Source: Hydractinia symbiolongicarpus
Lineage: Eukaryota > Cnidaria > Hydrozoa > Anthoathecata > Hydractiniidae
Direction: 5' to 3'
DNA: 60,000 bases
Assembly (NCBI RefSeq): GCF_029227915.1
Contig: NC_079881.1
Location: 15,539,501 to 15,599,500, forward strand
Shown here: positions 55,991 through 60,000 of the stretch, in pieces
How the letters are laid out: each line of letters begins with the position of its first letter
How positions within the stretch are numbered: the first letter of the stretch is position 1
Position numbers and translations under genes: made by a program
Notes under the pieces: model-generated
Databases searched by the model: none
Told to the model about the DNA's origin: nothing
Seen by the model: only the letters and a program-made list of their open reading frames with translations

Positions 55991-58639
55991 TATGGTAATG
56001 AAAAAAAATTATGTAAAATGTTTAAAACCCGTCAAAGTGAAGGACCAGAGAACATTTTTAACTCTATATGGCTTTTCAAAAATGTTAAATTAACAACCTT
56101 GCAGAGCATACTCTCATGACATTATGGATAATTAGTGAATCTTCTTATTCCAAATTCTAAAGAACCAATCAAACATTATAAAAAAAATATTCAAATTGCT
56201 ACACAACCTTTCAAGCTCTTTCATATGAGCTCCAAACCAAAAAATGTTATGCTATTTCTAGGAATTAGTTTCCTTAATATGCGTCACACCTACCAAAATG
56301 AATTTATGTATTTCAATCTGATAATTACCATTGCCGTGTGCCCTAACAAACATTACACACTAGAAATTAAAAAAAGTTGCGAAGCATTCTCGCAAGTTGC
56401 AAGCAAAATTTGTTCATCAAGAACCAGAGGCGGCAATGTTCGCGGGGATATGGGCCTTGAAGCTGTTAGCACCCTCCCTCCCCCCTTCCGTAGTCAGGAT
56501 GGCACAAAACATAGGATCATTTGACACTCAGTTTTGCGAAAACGGCGTACTAATTCTCTAGCGTAATTTTTATTTTGCCGAAATACAATTTTGCTACACT
56601 AGAATTTAATTTCGGGGAGCCACCACATTCGGGAAAATTGCAAGAACTAATTGAGCAATTTAAATAACCTACTCTGGTATATATTTTTAGGAATTGTTAG
56701 GAAATGTGACAGGACTACGCGCTTTTTTATGTAAGAACAACTGTATAAGGACAGAACCCAAATATTTTCCGATGAATAGGAACAAAACTGTTTTTACAAC
56801 TAACAACCTGAGTCTGCATTTTGTTAGAAAAAAAGGACAAACCAGAATCTGAATTTTCTTGCACTTCTTTTTAAACTACCGTAAAGTTTCATAAGTGAGA
56901 ACAATGTAGGACTTAGTTCAGAAGTTGTGTAGGCACTAAAACAACGCAAGAAAAAATCAGACAAAAACGGGTGCAGAAAATAATAAAACTAAATTTATCT
57001 TCTGGAAATTTTAATTGCGTGGGTCTTGAACATTTGTGAAAGCAGTCTAACAATACAAAACATTTAAAATTAACTTCTATTTTTTGTAAATAATTGAATC
57101 CAATCTTTTAAATCTAAAAATTTACAAAATAATAATGACAACATCATATAGGGTTTAATTTGTTTGTTTAATCACGTCTCGCATGTAGTTAAATTACGTT
57201 CTTGTCTATAAATTAAACTTCTAGCCTTCCGAGGTGTAGCTAGATGATCTAGAAAACAAAACAAAAAACCATAGAAACCCATAGGAAAACGACAAAAATT
57301 ATTTCAAAACATCATCCATGTTACAGGCATAATCACATCGATATTTTACAAGTTACAACAATAGCTCTTATACATAGAAGTGCACACGCAAGTCCTAGTT
57401 TCATTCTAATAAATATAAAGAACTTTTAACTGTAACTTAAAGGGATCCCGAGGTACTCTTACAAGTTGGACTCATCTGAAAGATTTGCATGAGAAATGCT
57501 AAATGATATATTTACTTTTTGTTAAAACTTCATGTAACTCCAGATATAGCTTTTTAAATATTTATTTTTCTTGTCGCTCGACCGCAATCTTGGTTATCTT
57601 CGACCTTCTTCTTCGTTAAAAATTTTCATTCTAGCTCCAGTCTTTTTTAGTGGCACGTGACCCTGTTACGTATTATTTCAGCAGCGCTTTAATTATTACT
57701 GACTGCATAGTCAGAACGTATACCTTCGCGCGGCAAGTGAAACGAAAGCTCTCTACGAACAATTATTTTTTCAATTATTAATTCTGCATAAAGTTCTTTA
57801 TGAACAATTATTTTTTTTAATTCTGCATATGTTCTCACATAGCTGAGCAATCAAACGAAAAATAAAATGTGCATGATTTTTATTTCAAAGGACTTTTTAT
57901 TTGAGACGCAAGCTGTGCATGATTTTTATTCAAAGGACTTTTATTTGAGACACAGGTTTTGAAAGTTACTGATCATTGAACATGTCACACATTTGTGTAT
58001 GGTTTTTATTTCAAAAGGATATATTTTGGAAGGCAAATATCAAGGTATGACTATAAGCCCATAAAAAGTCATAGAAAAAGTTGAAGGGTGGAAGGGGCTG
58101 CATCACCCCTCCCCCTCCAGCACGAATAGGATTAAGGGCGGTTACAACCTTTGTAATTTGAGACGGCACTCGCATTTGCCAAGTTAATTACCGACATATT
58201 TTCAAAACATGTACCTTCGCGTCGGCAATTATTTGACGTGGTAAAATCGCACATAAAAAGTCCCTAGGCCTTGTGCGATCAGACGTGAAAAAAATAGCCG
58301 AAGATATAACAACGAAAAAAAGTATTTGTTTCTCCACAGCATAGTTCAGTTGCCTCCTACGGCAATGCACGAACAACAAACTCTTAGCAACTTCAACTGC
58401 ATCATTAAAAACAGTTTGTCACCAATGTAGTTTGATTAAATCATTGCAGAAAACGCTAAATATATTTAATAAAATGCCGTTTTTTCTGCGTTGAACTTGA
58501 ATATTTACGCAATTAACTATTATATTTCTTATTTTTCTTTGCTTTTCTCCGGTAAAAATAATATTTTTTATTTAGGAGGTAGCTAAAACATTTTTTGTGT
58601 TTTGTTAAGTTTAAAAATTTAGAAGGTGCCACAGTATTC
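55991..58639. other. No confident gene; tandem duplication near 57.87 kb
   Basis: A plus-strand frame at 56135-56524 lacks recognisable features. At 57868-57953 a unit of about 45 bp (GTGCATGATTTTTATT, AAAGGACTTT, ATTTGAGAC) is duplicated, and CAATTATTTTTT with TTCTGCAT repeats just before it. Confidence 0.35.
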
Positions 58640-58952
58640 AAACAAGACGTATGATATACGCAAACAACCTCGCCAAAAAGTTTATAAAAAGCTGAAGTTA
58701 GACACGATGTATTTTGCTATTCGGATAGGCAATAATATTGATAGAAAATTTCTCGAAATTTCAATTTTCGTTAGGTCAGTCTGTAAACACGTCCTCGCGG
58801 GCGAGATAGTAAAAAGAAAAAAAAAGTAAAAATAGTTACCAAGATGAGATTCGAACACACGACTACTCCCGTGTCGGTGCTCAGAGAGGCAAAAATTTCC
58901 ATTCTTGTAGGACACATTTGCGTTTTAATACAAGCTCACGAGCTTGTAATAA
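58640..58952 (-). repeat. SINE-like repeat, copy 2
   Basis: Shorter partner of 26024-26560. The right 140 bases are almost identical to copy 1, including the tRNA B-box-like GTTCGAATCTC on the minus strand. Confidence 0.6.
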
Positions 58953-59099
58953 GTGCGAATATAGCCACAGCAGTTATTTGTTGACGCTAAAAATGGCGAA
59001 TTATGAGGGTTTCGTTGGACATTAATGTATGATGTATGCTTTTAAAAGGTCTAATCATGGAGGTACAGAGCAGCGTTGATGTTAGACAGGATACCTGTC

Positions 59100-59660
59100 T
59101 CTCTTTTACTAAAATTCCAAGTTGTACAAATTAGTATTGTTCGAAAAAATTCAACACAGTAAAATTCGTACACAGTTATTTAAGTTGTACCAAGTTGGTA
59201 TTGTTAAAAAAAATTCAACCTAAGTAGAAGAAGTGAAGTAGGCCCAACGTCGTACAAAGTTATCTCAGTTGTATGAAGTTGGTTCGAATCAGAAAAATTC
59301 AAATAAATTAGAAGTTAAGTAGGCCCAACCTCGTATATAGTATTTGAAGTCGTACGAAGTTGGTATGGATAAAAAGAATCAAGTTTTAAGTGGGAGCAAT
59401 GACGTTGCCCAACCTCGTACACAGTTATTTAGGTTGTACGAAGTTGGTACAATCATTAGATAATAATGGTCAAAAATTAACGTTCAGAGAATATTTAAGA
59501 TATTATAATGTTTACTAAATGTATTTAGCAATGCTTAGATATTCATTTCTAAACCAAATTATTAGTTGCATAATTTTTGTACAGCAATTGTAATGCCAAT
59601 CTTCGTACAAAATTGCCCATCTTCGTACAAGCGCGAAAAATGACCAACCTCGTACAACGG
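59100..59660 (+). repeat. Degenerate tandem repeat with CAACCTCGTACA and TTGTACGAAGTTGG
   Basis: About five units of 75-90 bp, each pairing a CCAACCTCGTACA-like and a TTGTACGAAGTTGG-like half, so each unit can fold back on itself. Trailing single copies reach 59660. Confidence 0.8.
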
Positions 59661-59748
59661 GTCAATTTCGTACGGAACAAAGCATGCCAGCTATGCAATT
59701 ATTATCAGGACTTGGTATAAACCATGTGTTTGTGTTAAATTACCTTAA

Positions 59749-59835
59749 GGGAAGAAATTTTCGCGGGAAGAAAATTTCGCGGTTTTCGCGGTTTTTGGAA
59801 AAAACCGCGAAATTTTCTTCCCGCGAAAATTTTAA
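59749..59835. mobile_element. CGCG-rich hairpin element
   Basis: AAGGGAAGAAATTTTCGCGG followed by further TTTCGCGG copies pairs with AAAACCGCGAAATTTTCTTC around a short loop. Two more CCGCGAAATTAAATTC copies follow to 59905. Related to the hairpin at 15.24 kb. Confidence 0.7.
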
Positions 59836-60000
59836 AAATTCACCGACCGCGAAATTAAATTCCCGCGAAATTTTTCGAAATTTGTTGACCGCGAAATTAA
59901 ATTCTCGCGAAAATTTTTGATTTTATTTGCATTGGAATTATAAATTCAGTGAAAACTGAGAATGGAGAAATGGCATATACATAAAAGTATCTTTTCTAAC

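Noticed and set aside
56135-56524. 129-residue plus-strand frame
   Set aside because: No domain, no splice context and ordinary AT-rich composition; it may be chance.

Overview
The window looks like animal nuclear DNA, most likely from a cnidarian and probably a hydrozoan. The reasons are AT-rich sequence, short GT-AG introns, a Polinton and BEL/Pao, Ty3/gypsy and PIF/Harbinger elements of cnidarian character, and a three-exon gene with the architecture of the arminin antimicrobial peptides known from Hydra. The organism call is inference.

Region 1 (1-13.7 kb) is a nested insertion. A degenerate minus-strand BEL/Pao gag (about 465-1267 and 13198-13406) is split by an 11.9-kb Polinton/Maverick (1268-13197) with terminal inverted repeats of about 240-280 bp and a near-perfect 6-bp target duplication. 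The Polinton carries a multiply frameshifted protein-primed-type DNA polymerase B with an extra N-terminal domain, a zinc-ribbon/HNH nuclease, a run of small ORFs (one with a myristoylation motif, several with one membrane segment), a packaging ATPase, the N-terminal part of a retroviral-type integrase, a 291-residue intact ORF divergent from a possible minor virion protein, a small zinc protein and a 24-residue-repeat protein. I could not identify a full major capsid protein or the Ulp1-like protease. Large genes are broken while several small ones are intact.

Region 2 (13.7-22.6 kb) is a repeat field: a probable BEL LTR, a 2.1-kb element with long terminal inverted repeats that contains a spliced-looking gene fragment, a BEL/Pao integrase end with its LTR, a 1.4-kb non-autonomous element, and a 500-bp array of an 11-bp unit.

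Region 3 (23.3-24.5 kb) holds a compact host gene: signal peptide, acidic propiece and Arg/Trp-rich cationic C-terminus, an arminin-like antimicrobial peptide precursor on the plus strand.

Region 4 (28.6-54.8 kb, minus strand) is a host gene for a phosphoribosyl-pyrophosphate synthetase-associated protein (PRPSAP1/2 type). Eight exons between 28.6 and 37.1 kb join with consistent splice phases; a probable first coding exon lies at 54.73-54.80 kb. Exon 2 was not located with confidence. Its introns host a PIF/Harbinger element (34273-36193), a complete Ty3/gypsy element with 139-bp LTRs and 5-bp target duplications (42375-46922), minisatellites, palindromes and small inverted-repeat elements.

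Region 5 (54.8-60 kb) has no confident gene. It holds CRE-like TGACGTCA motifs upstream of the PRPSAP start, a SINE-like repeat with a tRNA promoter-like segment (second copy near 26 kb), and tandem or palindromic repeats.
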